A stretch of 15,231 nt of DNA from an uncultured Prevotella sp. (lineage in GTDB: Bacteria; Bacteroidota; Bacteroidia; Bacteroidales; Bacteroidaceae): the NCBI GenBank assembly GCA_934230115.1, contig CAKQEI010000060.1, positions 1 through 15,231 of the forward strand, in the 5' to 3' direction. Below the pieces are notes generated by a model. That model did no database searches, was not told the DNA's origin, and saw only the letters and a list, made by a program, of their open reading frames with translations. Numbering within the stretch: position 1 is the first letter of the stretch; each line of letters begins with the position of its first letter. Both the position numbers and the translations under genes were made by a program. This document shows positions 6,534 to 15,231 of the stretch, piece after piece.

Positions 6534-6833
6534 ATGAAGAAGTTATTTTTTGCAGCAATCGCATCTATCGTTATGGTTTCAGTAAGCAACGTGTTCGCCA
6601 ACAACTCTAAGGCAAACCTCGGTGCAGCAATCCCCGACGACACTACAACAGTCGACTCAATATCTCCTGCTGAACTGCCTACAGAAACTCCAGCTGAAAC
6701 TCCAGTTGACACAACAGTAAACGATTCTTCGGAGTCGAACGAGACAGCAATGCTGATGTTCTCAGACACTACAAATGTGGATTCAACAAAGACAGACACC
6801 ACAACCCAGGCTATTAAACACGACGTGGCATAG
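6534..6833 (+). CDS. Small secreted Thr/Asp-rich repeat protein
   Basis: A 99-residue protein that I do not recognise as a named family. Residues 1-22 form a clear Sec signal peptide (MKK, hydrophobic core, cleavage after VFA). The mature part of about 77 residues is acidic, rich in Thr, Ser, Asp and Glu, has no Cys, and looks disordered. It contains imperfect repeats of the pattern DTTxVDS at residues 36-42, 59-65 and 78-84 and a partial copy at 88-91, plus a doubled ETP (51-53, 55-57). It has no lipobox, so it should be released into the periplasm or carried further. Its only visible promoter is sigma-54 dependent and a strong terminator follows, so it is probably a single-gene transcript. 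It could be a sensor ligand, a stress-induced periplasmic protein or a substrate for O-glycosylation at its Thr-rich motifs; none of these is shown. Confidence 0.8.
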   Translation: MKKLFFAAIASIVMVSVSNVFANNSKANLGAAIPDDTTTVDSISPAELPTETPAETPVDTTVNDSSESNETAMLMFSDTTNVDSTKTDTTTQAIKHDVA

Positions 6834-6938
6834 GAATTTAATCAATAGGTATTAAGTCAATAAGTATAAATATAATAAAGAAAGAAGAACTGAATAAACC
6901 ATTTTCCTGACATAATTGCTAATACCAATAGCCAAATC

Positions 6939-6980
6939 AGCCTGCATCCTCTTGCGCGAACAAGAAGGTGCAGGCTTTTT
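6939..6980 (+). terminator. Rho-independent terminator after the small secreted-protein gene
   Basis: AGCCTGCA (6939-6946) pairs perfectly with TGCAGGCT (6969-6976). The stem continues inward through TCCTCTTG and CAAGAAGG with one mismatch, leaving the loop CGCGAA, and a run of five T ends at 6980. It separates the small gene from the kinase gene, which must therefore have its own promoter in 6981-7073. Only AT-rich sequence with no exact consensus was seen there. Confidence 0.9.
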
Positions 6981-7073
6981 CGGATTTGCTGAAGAACCTA
7001 AAATATTAATCGACAATCTGCGTTATTTATATATAAGGAAAGAATCACAACAACAGAAACAAAGAGAATTTAT

Positions 7074-9554
7074 ATGTTCAGCACCAGAATAAAAATACTT
7101 ATCGGCTACGGTCTGCTCGCATTTGTCCTGCTGTCGGCCACATGGATGGTCTACGACAACACACGGTCGCTGACAGCCATCAACAGCGCATCTGAAAAGC
7201 TCATGGCTCGACGCGACATTGTCGACTCACTCGTCTATTCGATGCTCGAGACGGGAAACGCCGAACGCTCAATACTTCTTGGCGACACCTACGAATGGCA
7301 AAGGTTCGACTGCGCCCTTAGAAACTCTGCCGACAAAGCCCGCAGATTGCGACCCCTGCTCGCCGACTCGCTAAAGCAACAGCGACTCGACTCGCTTATA
7401 GACTTGCTCCACGACAAACGCCAGAACACACTGCGCGTAATGGCGGTATTGGGCAAGGACAACCGCGACATTTTCTACAACAACAAGATGAGGGCTTTGC
7501 AGAGCGGACGCGACTCGGTGGTTATACACCCGCAAACCGAGGAAAAAGGCGAGCAACACGAGACTGTGTATGAAATAGTGAAAAGCCGTCGCGGATTCTT
7601 CAGACGACTGGGCGATGCCTTCCGCCGACAACACTCCGACACGGTAGGGGTGACTCACATCTCTAAACAAACCGACACCATAAACCATCATCTGAACATC
7701 ACCGACTCCGTGGCTAACGCACTGGCTGAAATACGCAGCAACGAGCAAATAGCCACTGGCAAACACAAGGAAATAATTGCCAACCGCAACAACCAACTGC
7801 AATTTGTGAGCATTCAGCTGGCTTGGCGCACAGAGCAATTGCTCGAGGACATTCAGAGCGACGAGCACAGAGCCTTGCAAAACGCTCTGAACAAGGCTAT
7901 TGGCGAGCGTAGAACTATGATTGTAAAGATTGCCATTCTCGGACTTCTCGCCATTCTCTCGGCTGCCATTCTCGTTGTCTACATCCTGCGCGACATACGA
8001 CGCGAACGACGCGACCGAAACCGTATTCTCGAGGCAAAGGCCGAAACCGAACGCATCATGCAACAACGCGAACGACTGCTGCTCACCATCACTCACGACA
8101 TTAAGGCTCCTGCCGCATCAATAGCCGGATTCATCGACCTGCTCAACGAATATGTCGACCATCCTAAGGCTATGGGTTATCTGCAAAGCATCAATGGGTC
8201 GGCCAAACATCTGTTGCAACTCGTGTCTGCCCTGCTCGACTATCATCAGCTGGAGAGTGGAAAGGCTGAGCTGCACGAGGCGAGCTTTGCTCCGACTTCG
8301 CTTGTGAGAGAGTGTACCGACGGTATGATGCCACAAGCTTTAGCCAAAAAGCTAAGCCTTAAGACAGAAATCATGCTGAAAGAAAACATGATGTGCCGAT
8401 CGGACGCATTTCGCATAAAACAGGTTGTAAACAATCTTGTGGGCAATGCCATCAAATATACCGACAAGGGAGAAGTGACTGTTGCCGTGGCTATTAGCAA
8501 CGGGAAAATGACGATAAGCGTGACAGACACTGGTTGCGGTATGACACCCGAGGAACAGCAGCGCGTGTTCAACGCCTTCACACGTCTGCCCGACGCACAG
8601 GGCAAGGAGGGCGTGGGACTCGGACTCTCAATTACGCGCGAGATTGTGCAACGACTTGGTGGAAGCATTAATTTGGCTTCGCGCAAAGGCAGCGGGTCGA
8701 AGTTCACGGTTATCATACCTGTGGAAATTGTGGAAAACATCGAGGGAGAAAACATAACCACAATAAAAGGCAATGAAAACAGCGCTGCCCCAATAACACA
8801 TGCCTGCGCTTCTGACCACAGCGAAGACACCATGGGACAATATGACATGCAGGTGCTGATTGTCGACGACGACAGTCTGCAACAGCAGTTGCTCCTTGAG
8901 ATGTTTGCACGCATAGAGGGCATCAGCCTCAATATCACCGCTACCACACACGCTCAAGAGGCTATAACTCTCGCCCAAGAAAACGCTCCACACATTGTGT
9001 TCACCGACATCGAAATGCCCGAGATGAACGGAAGAGAAATAATGAAGCGCATACGCAAAAACAATGATAAAATAAAGTTTGTTGCTATCACCGCCCACGA
9101 GCCGAGCATCATGCCTCAGCTGCGTAGCGAGGGTTTCGACGCTTGCCTGTTCAAGCCTTTCTCTGTACAGATTCTTGCTGCTACCATCTGCCAACTCACA
9201 GGCAGAATGGTGAGAGTGAGAGAGGAAAAGAAGAAGGACGAAAACAACGACATACGCTCTGCCCTGCTCCCGTTCACCGACGGCGATGAGGAAGCTGAAA
9301 ACCAAATCATTGCCGACATTAGGAAGTCGATTGACGAGTATCTCGAAATGCTGCTCGACACTACGAACACCGAACTCATTGCAAAAGCAGCCCACAAGGC
9401 TATGCCGTTGCTCGAAATGCTGCAACCAGGCAAAAACGAATGGCTGGCAAGACTCACGCCCGAACATATAGGCGAAACCGACGAGAGGGAACGCGAGACT
9501 TTGGCTAAACAATTGGTAGAAAAGCTAAAACTAATAAAAACATCTGCCGTTTAG
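7074..9554 (+). CDS. Hybrid sensor histidine kinase (HK-REC-HPt)
   Basis: An 826-residue inner-membrane hybrid kinase. Membrane segments at about 8-27 and 283-304 flank a periplasmic sensor region of about 255 residues that is mostly helical and charged and has no recognised ligand-binding fold. The HisKA box is TITHDIKAPAAS with phospho-acceptor H341. The ATPase domain has the N box VVNNLVGNAIKY (N453, N458), VTDTGCGM (D485) and GVGLGLSI (513-520). The receiver domain (about 592-710) shows DDD (598-600), phospho-acceptor D645 in FTDIEMPEMNG, T673 and K694. The last 100 residues look like an HPt domain, with H774 in AKAAHKAMPLLEML. A His-Asp-His relay inside one protein would feed the regulator encoded 82 bases downstream. 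The HPt call is weaker than the others. Confidence 0.93.
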   Translation: MFSTRIKILIGYGLLAFVLLSATWMVYDNTRSLTAINSASEKLMARRDIVDSLVYSMLETGNAERSILLGDTYEWQRFDCALRNSADKARRLRPLLADSLKQQRLDSLIDLLHDKRQNTLRVMAVLGKDNRDIFYNNKMRALQSGRDSVVIHPQTEEKGEQHETVYEIVKSRRGFFRRLGDAFRRQHSDTVGVTHISKQTDTINHHLNITDSVANALAEIRSNEQIATGKHKEIIANRNNQLQFVSIQLAWRTEQLLEDIQSDEHRALQNALNKAIGERRTMIVKIAILGLLAILSAAILVVYILRDIRRERRDRNRILEAKAETERIMQQRERLLLTITHDIKAPAASIAGFIDLLNEYVDHPKAMGYLQSINGSAKHLLQLVSALLDYHQLESGKAELHEASFAPTSLVRECTDGMMPQALAKKLSLKTEIMLKENMMCRSDAFRIKQVVNNLVGNAIKYTDKGEVTVAVAISNGKMTISVTDTGCGMTPEEQQRVFNAFTRLPDAQGKEGVGLGLSITREIVQRLGGSINLASRKGSGSKFTVIIPVEIVENIEGENITTIKGNENSAAPITHACASDHSEDTMGQYDMQVLIVDDDSLQQQLLLEMFARIEGISLNITATTHAQEAITLAQENAPHIVFTDIEMPEMNGREIMKRIRKNNDKIKFVAITAHEPSIMPQLRSEGFDACLFKPFSVQILAATICQLTGRMVRVREEKKKDENNDIRSALLPFTDGDEEAENQIIADIRKSIDEYLEMLLDTTNTELIAKAAHKAMPLLEMLQPGKNEWLARLTPEHIGETDERERETLAKQLVEKLKLIKTSAV

Positions 9555-9566
9555 TGCAATAATCAG

Positions 9567-9586
9567 TAACTTTACAGTAACTTTGC
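9567..9586 (+). promoter_or_regulatory. Promoter before the response regulator, with doubled -7 element
   Basis: The spacer between kinase and regulator contains TAACTTTG followed by C (9578-9586), an exact Bacteroidota -7 match. It is preceded by a near copy TAACTTTA (9567-9574); together they form the tandem CAGTAACTTT. The regulator may therefore have its own housekeeping start in addition to read-through from the kinase gene. A -33 element is not clear. Confidence 0.55.
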
Positions 9587-9636
9587 ACTATCTTTTCACC
9601 AACAAAAGACATTAAGGATACATTTTTTTACTGAAT

Positions 9637-11061
<1,425 letters not shown>

Positions 11062-11067
11062 TTGATA

Positions 11068-11101
11068 TTTGCCGTTATCCCACGCTTTTTTACTAATTTT
11101 G
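11068..11101 (+). promoter_or_regulatory. Housekeeping promoter of valS
   Basis: TAATTTTG (11094-11101) matches the Bacteroidota -7 consensus and is preceded by TTTG (11068-11071) as a -33 element, 22 bases away. It leaves a short A-rich leader of about 25 bases before the valS ATG, so valS need not depend on the regulator gene upstream. No clear terminator separates the two genes. Confidence 0.65.
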
Positions 11102-11133
11102 CAAATCAAAAGAAACATAATACACATTAAAAT

Positions 11134-13845
11134 ATGGAATTAGCATCTAAGTACGACCCACAAGCAGTGGAGTCGAAATGGTATCAGTACTGGCTTGACA
11201 ACAAGCTTTTCAGCAGCAAGCCCGACGGACGTAAGCCCTACACTATCGTAATACCGCCACCTAACGTGACTGGTGTGCTTCACATGGGCCACATGCTCAA
11301 CAACACTATCCAGGACATCCTCGTGCGCCGAGCACGTATGGAGGGAAAGAACGCTTGCTGGGTGCCGGGCACCGACCACGCTTCTATCGCTACCGAGGCT
11401 AAGGTGGTGAACCGCCTCGCCGAGCAGGGCATCAAGAAGCGCGACCTTACTCGCGAGCAGTTCCTCGACCACGCTTGGGACTGGACCAACGAGCACGGCG
11501 GCATTATCCTCAAGCAGCTCCGCCGATTGGGAGCGAGCTGCGACTGGGACCGCACAGCGTTCACTATGGACGAGAAGCGCTCGGAGAGCGTGCTCAAGGT
11601 GTTTGTCGACCTCTACAAGAAGGGACTCATCTACCGCGGACTGCGCATGGTGAACTGGGACCCGAAGGCTCAGACTGTGCTTTCTACCGAGGAGGTGATC
11701 TACCGCGACGAGAAGAGCCATCTCTTCAACTTGCGATACTATGTGGCCGATGCCGACACCAATCCTGTTGTGCCTACTGGCTGCGAGGGCGAGGTGCTTC
11801 ATCAGGACGCCGACGGACACTACTACGCTGTCGTTGCCACCACACGTCCCGAGACCATCATGGGCGACACCGCCATGTGTGTTAACCCGAAGGACCCGAA
11901 AAACCAGTGGTTGCGCGGACATAAGGTTATCGTTCCGCTCGTAAACCGTGTAATCCCCGTTATCGAGGACCGCTACGTTGACATCGAGTTTGGTACAGGC
12001 TGCTTGAAGGTTACTCCTGCCCACGACGTCAACGACTACGCTCTCGGCAAGACACACAACCTTGAGACTATCGACATCTTCAACCCCGACGGCACTATCT
12101 CTGAGGCTGCTGGCATGTATGTAGGTATGGACCGCATGGACGTGCGCAAGCAGATTGTAGAGGACCTGAAGGCTGCCGGACTGATGGAGAAGATTGAGGA
12201 CTACGACAATAAGGTAGGCTATTCTGAGCGCAACCAGGACACTGCCGTTGAGCCACGACTCTGCAAGCAGTGGTTCCTCTCGATGAAGCACTTTGCCGAC
12301 ATCGCTCTGCCTCCAGTACTCGAGGGCAAGATTAAGTTCCACCCCACAAAATACGTCACAACCTACCGCAACTGGTTGGAGAACATCCAGGACTGGTGTA
12401 TCTCGCGTCAGCTCTGGTGGGGACACCGCATCCCGGCTTACTTCCTCCCCACAGCCGAGGGCGAAGAGGAGAAGTATGTAGTGGCTCTCACCAAGGAAGA
12501 GGCTCTTGAGGAGGCTCGCAAGATTGAGGGCTACGAGAATATCACAGCCGACCAGCTCGTTCACGATGAGGACGCTCTCGACACATGGTTCTCGTCATGG
12601 CTCTGGCCTATCTCTCTGTTCGACGGAATTAACAACCCGGGCAACGAGGAGATTAAGTACTATTATCCGACAAGCGACCTCGTGACTGGTCCGGACATCA
12701 TCTTCTTCTGGGTGGCACGTATGATTATGGCTGGCGAGGAGTATATGAAGGACGTGCCTTTCCGCAACGTTTACTTCACTGGTATCGTGCGCGACAAGCT
12801 TGGCCGCAAGATGTCGAAGTCGCTCGGCAACTCGCCCGACCCAATCGGCCTTATCGAGAAGTACGGTGCCGACGGTGTGCGCATGGGAATGATGCTTTCA
12901 GCTCCTGCCGGCAACGACATTCTCTTCGACGAGAGTCTTTGCGAGCAGGGACGCAACTTCAACAACAAGATTTGGAATGCCTTCCGCCTTGTCAAGGGTT
13001 GGCAGGTGGCTGAGGGCGAGCAGCCTGAGGCCAACGCCATTGCAGCTAAGTGGTTTGAGGCTAAGCTGAAGCAGACCAACGCCGAGGTGAACGACCTCTT
13101 CTCTAAGTATCGTATATCCGAGGCTCTGATGGCTGTCTACAAGCTCTTCTGGGACGAGTTCTCAAGCTGGTATCTTGAGATGGTTAAGCCGGCTTATGGC
13201 TCACCTATCGACGCTACATCTTTCAACCAGACTCTCGCTTTCTTCGAGACGCTGCTGAAGATGCTGCATCCGTTCATGCCGTTCATCACCGAGGAACTCT
13301 GGCAGCACATCTACGACCGCAACGACGGCGAGTCGATCATGCGTGCCGAACTGAAGCTCGACGCTCCTACCGAGGAGGACAACAATATCGCCAACGCTAT
13401 CGAAAGCGTTAAGCAGATTGTTGGTGGCGTGCGTACAGTACGCAACCAGAAGAACATCCCTAACAAGGATGCTCTCGTGTTGCAGGTAGTAGGACAGAAC
13501 AACTTCGAGGCTTACTCTTCGGTTATCACCAAGATGGCTAACCTCTCTGCTATTAACGTTGTGGCTGAGAAGGACGCTACTGCCTCTGCATTCATGGTTG
13601 GCACCGATGAGTTTGCCGTGCCTCTGGGCGACATGATCGACGTGGAGGCTGAGATTGCCAAGCAGGAGGCTCAGCTCAAGCACCTTGAGGGATTCCTCGC
13701 CGGCGTGAAGAAGAAGCTCTCCAACGAGAAGTTCGTGGCTCACGCTCCTGAGGCTGTTGTTGCCATGGAGCGCAAGAAGCAGAGCGACTCTGAGGAGAAG
13801 ATTGCTGCGCTGAAGGAGTCGTTAGCGGCTTTGAGAAATAAATAA
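11134..13845 (+). CDS. valS: Valine--tRNA ligase
   Basis: A 903-residue class I aminoacyl-tRNA synthetase that charges tRNA-Val in the cytoplasm and edits mischarged threonine. The HIGH-type motif is HMGH (50-53) in [16 protein letters not shown]. The KMSKS motif is intact at 559-563 ([14 protein letters not shown]). The editing (CP1) domain lies between, with [12 protein letters not shown] around 237-248. The anticodon-binding helical domain covers about 640-790 (including WYLEMVKP and [14 protein letters not shown]). The C-terminal coiled coil typical of ValRS runs from about 836 to 903. Codon use is strongly biased (GAG, AAG, CTC and GGC favoured), more so than in the kinase gene, as expected for a highly expressed translation gene. 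It has its own promoter and terminator. Confidence 0.98.
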   Translation: MELASKYDPQAVESKWYQYWLDNKLFSSKPDGRKPYTIVIPPPNVTGVLHMGHMLNNTIQDILVRRARMEGKNACWVPGTDHASIATEAKVVNRLAEQGIKKRDLTREQFLDHAWDWTNEHGGIILKQLRRLGASCDWDRTAFTMDEKRSESVLKVFVDLYKKGLIYRGLRMVNWDPKAQTVLSTEEVIYRDEKSHLFNLRYYVADADTNPVVPTGCEGEVLHQDADGHYYAVVATTRPETIMGDTAMCVNPKDPKNQWLRGHKVIVPLVNRVIPVIEDRYVDIEFGTGCLKVTPAHDVNDYALGKTHNLETIDIFNPDGTISEAAGMYVGMDRMDVRKQIVEDLKAAGLMEKIEDYDNKVGYSERNQDTAVEPRLCKQWFLSMKHFADIALPPVLEGKIKFHPTKYVTTYRNWLENIQDWCISRQLWWGHRIPAYFLPTAEGEEEKYVVALTKEEALEEARKIEGYENITADQLVHDEDALDTWFSSWLWPISLFDGINNPGNEEIKYYYPTSDLVTGPDIIFFWVARMIMAGEEYMKDVPFRNVYFTGIVRDKLGRKMSKSLGNSPDPIGLIEKYGADGVRMGMMLSAPAGNDILFDESLCEQGRNFNNKIWNAFRLVKGWQVAEGEQPEANAIAAKWFEAKLKQTNAEVNDLFSKYRISEALMAVYKLFWDEFSSWYLEMVKPAYGSPIDATSFNQTLAFFETLLKMLHPFMPFITEELWQHIYDRNDGESIMRAELKLDAPTEEDNNIANAIESVKQIVGGVRTVRNQKNIPNKDALVLQVVGQNNFEAYSSVITKMANLSAINVVAEKDATASAFMVGTDEFAVPLGDMIDVEAEIAKQEAQLKHLEGFLAGVKKKLSNEKFVAHAPEAVVAMERKKQSDSEEKIAALKESLAALRNK

Positions 13846-13859
13846 TTTTTTAAATATAG

Positions 13860-13909
13860 GCCCTACCTCCAACCCATCCCCCGTAGGGAGTGTTGGGGTG
13901 GGGCTTTTT
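13860..13909 (+). terminator. Rho-independent terminator of valS
   Basis: GCCCTACC and CCAAC (13860-13873, one bulged T) pair with GTTGG and GGTGGGGC (13892-13904), giving a 13-bp stem with one G-U pair and an 18-base loop, followed by TTTTT (13905-13909). It begins 14 bases after the valS stop. Confidence 0.85.
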
Positions 13910-13916
13910 AATTTTG
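13909..13916 (+). promoter_or_regulatory. Possible -7 element embedded in the valS terminator tail
   Basis: TAATTTTG matches TAnnTTTG and begins on the last T of the terminator run. The lipoprotein ATG at 13923 is only 7 bases past its end, so a transcript from here would be leaderless or nearly so. No good -33 element is visible, because the upstream bases form the terminator stem. Confidence 0.35.
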
Positions 13917-13922
13917 TCTTTT

Positions 13923-15071
13923 ATGCTTAAACATTTCTTTTTACTACTCGTTTCTATTATTACCCTTGCTTCTTGCGGCGATGACGACCCTAGCCCATCA
14001 CCCGTCATTCCAACGACAGCCCAGAACACGGTTTTCGTATTTATGCCCTACACCGCCAACGACAGTGGCAACAACAGTCTCTACCCGTTCCTGCTCACCA
14101 ACATCAACGACATGGAGAGAGCCATCGTCGAGAACAACGGACTGGGCGACACTCATCTTATCATCTTCATATCTAACGGACCAAACAAGAGCAACCTCAT
14201 AAACATAAGCTACAACAAAGGCAAGTGTGTGCGCGACACTGTCAAGACCTACGACACTGCCACCTACGCCTCTGCCGAGGGAATAACAGCGCTGCTTGGT
14301 GACGCCAAGAAATATGCTCCGGCAAAAAACTACTCGATGATTGTGGGATGTCATGGCGAGGGATGGTTGCCTGCAGCCAAAAAGACTACAAGATTCTTCG
14401 GAGGCATGAAATACCAAATCAACATCACCGACCTTGCCCAGGGCATAAAGAAAGCCGGAATGTCGATGAACTACATTATGTTTGACGACTGCTACATGTC
14501 GACCGTCGAGGTGGCTTACGACCTGCGCGAGGTTACAAACTATCTCATTGCCTCTACAAGCGAGATGATGGACTACGGTATGCCTTACCACAAAACAATG
14601 AAATATCTCATCAGTTCCACACCAGACTACGAGGCTCTTTGCGACGAGTTCATCACCTTCTATAATGCTTACGAGCGTCCCTACGGAACAATTGCCGTGA
14701 CTCGAACCGCAAAAATAGAAGAAATGGCGGTATTAATGAAGAACATCAACGACAATTTCACATTCAACGAGAATGACATCGACAAAGTGCAAGACCTTGA
14801 CGCAATGCACTACAATCCAACTGTCTACTTCGACTTTGGCAGTTACGTTCACACTATGTGCAAGGACGACGACGCAACATTAGACTCATTCAACAAGCTC
14901 CTCAACGAACTTGTCCCATACAAAGCTTCCACACAATACATCTACTCCTATATGGGCGGATCCATAGAGGAAGTAAAGGAATTTTCGGGTCTTACCATAA
15001 GCGACCCTTCCACCAACAGCGTGGCTGTAGAGACAAAGAAGCAGACAGCATGGTGGAAAGCCACTCATTAA
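13923..15071 (+). CDS. Clostripain-like (C11 family) cysteine peptidase lipoprotein
   Basis: A 382-residue predicted lipoprotein with a signal peptide ending in the lipobox LASC (C18), followed by an acidic and Pro/Ser spacer (GDDDPSPSP) that fits surface or outer-membrane anchoring in Bacteroidota. The body matches the C11 clostripain-like family: an N-terminal strand NTVFVFMPYTAND, the catalytic histidine H144 in VGCHGEGW, and the catalytic cysteine C190 in FDDCYMSTVEVAYDLR, followed by ASTSEMMDYGMPY (210-222). Members cut after basic residues and many mature by self-cleavage; substrate and processing here are unknown. The ATG at 13923 was chosen because an upstream in-frame GTG (13890) would place the signal peptide behind 11 residues translated from the valS terminator. 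It is transcribed separately from valS. Confidence 0.88.
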   Translation: MLKHFFLLLVSIITLASCGDDDPSPSPVIPTTAQNTVFVFMPYTANDSGNNSLYPFLLTNINDMERAIVENNGLGDTHLIIFISNGPNKSNLINISYNKGKCVRDTVKTYDTATYASAEGITALLGDAKKYAPAKNYSMIVGCHGEGWLPAAKKTTRFFGGMKYQINITDLAQGIKKAGMSMNYIMFDDCYMSTVEVAYDLREVTNYLIASTSEMMDYGMPYHKTMKYLISSTPDYEALCDEFITFYNAYERPYGTIAVTRTAKIEEMAVLMKNINDNFTFNENDIDKVQDLDAMHYNPTVYFDFGSYVHTMCKDDDATLDSFNKLLNELVPYKASTQYIYSYMGGSIEEVKEFSGLTISDPSTNSVAVETKKQTAWWKATH

Positions 15072-15074
15072 GCA

Positions 15075-15113
15075 AAAACTGTAACCGTTAACATAAAACA
15101 GTTACCATTAACA
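15075..15113. repeat. Two imperfect tandem 20-bp repeats
   Basis: Immediately after the peptidase stop, 15075-15093 and 15095-15113 match at 16 of 19 positions around the core GTWACCRTTAACA. They could be a pair of protein-binding sites for a gene beyond the right edge, or simple duplication. Confidence 0.5.
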
Positions 15114-15183
15114 ACATATATTGCTCACATGATTGTTAGATTTTTCGTTTTGATAAGTAACTATTCAGCGAATGCCATAGCAT

Positions 15184-15220
15184 AGCTGTCCGTGCTCCCC
15201 CAAAGGGCACGGATAGCTTT
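15184..15220 (+). terminator. Hairpin, probable terminator of the peptidase gene
   Basis: AGCTGTCCGTGC (15184-15195) pairs with GCACGGATAGCT (15207-15218) over 12 bp with one G-U pair and an 11-base loop. The T run after it is short (TTT, then ATAT), so termination may be modest. It lies about 110 bases after the peptidase stop. The stretch in between holds the tandem repeats and no convincing gene. Confidence 0.6.
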
Positions 15221-15231
15221 ATATGGTGATA

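Noticed and set aside
6509-6802. Minus-strand 97-residue Val/Ser-rich frame opposite the small secreted gene
   Set aside because: It is the complement of the Thr/Asp repeat codons; the plus-strand frame has the signal peptide, promoter and terminator.
11140-12564. A 474-codon open frame on the minus strand inside valS
   Set aside because: It is a shadow produced by the strong codon bias of valS; the translated sequence has no recognisable domain, and valS on the plus strand is certain.
13890-13922. GTG start extending the lipoprotein by 11 residues
   Set aside because: It would translate the valS terminator stem and bury the signal peptide; the ATG at 13923 gives a standard lipoprotein N-terminus.

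Overview
The window reads as chromosomal DNA from a member of the Bacteroidales, most likely a Prevotella-type organism. Evidence: several genes are preceded by the Bacteroidota -7 promoter motif TAnnTTTG, Shine-Dalgarno sequences are almost absent, leaders are A-rich, and the proteins are of Bacteroidota type (BlaI-family repressor, C11 clostripain-like lipoprotein, HK-REC-HPt hybrid kinase). No transposon, phage, CRISPR array, rRNA or tRNA was seen.

Layout. Everything between 76 and 6240 lies on the minus strand. Read in transcription order it is dnaG (primase), then queD-queE-cls-GH25 lysozyme, packed closely enough to be one operon. That run ends in a frame-broken small secreted-protein gene and a strong minus-strand terminator at 699-738. 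A separate blaI-type repressor gene lies beyond, near the left edge. Everything from 6534 onward is on the plus strand: a small secreted Thr/Asp-rich protein, a hybrid histidine kinase, an NtrC-family sigma-54 activator, valS, and a C11-family lipoprotein peptidase.

The divergent spacer at 6241-6533 is the most information-rich stretch. It holds a housekeeping promoter for dnaG overlapped by an inverted repeat, a cluster of TTCCACRC boxes (one pair forming an 8-5-8 inverted repeat), a 13-bp palindrome, and a textbook -24/-12 sigma-54 promoter (TGGCACG-N4-TTGCA) facing the small secreted-protein gene.

How the genes may work together. The sigma-54 promoter and the nearby sigma-54 activator (GAFTGA motif, Fis-type HTH) with its hybrid kinase suggest a local circuit. 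A signal would be sensed by the kinase, passed His-Asp-His-Asp to the regulator, and the regulator would open the sigma-54 promoter of the secreted repeat protein from the upstream box cluster. This circuit is inference, but each element is directly visible. The remaining genes are mostly housekeeping: replication (dnaG), queuosine precursor synthesis (queD, queE), phospholipid and wall functions (cls, GH25) and translation (valS).
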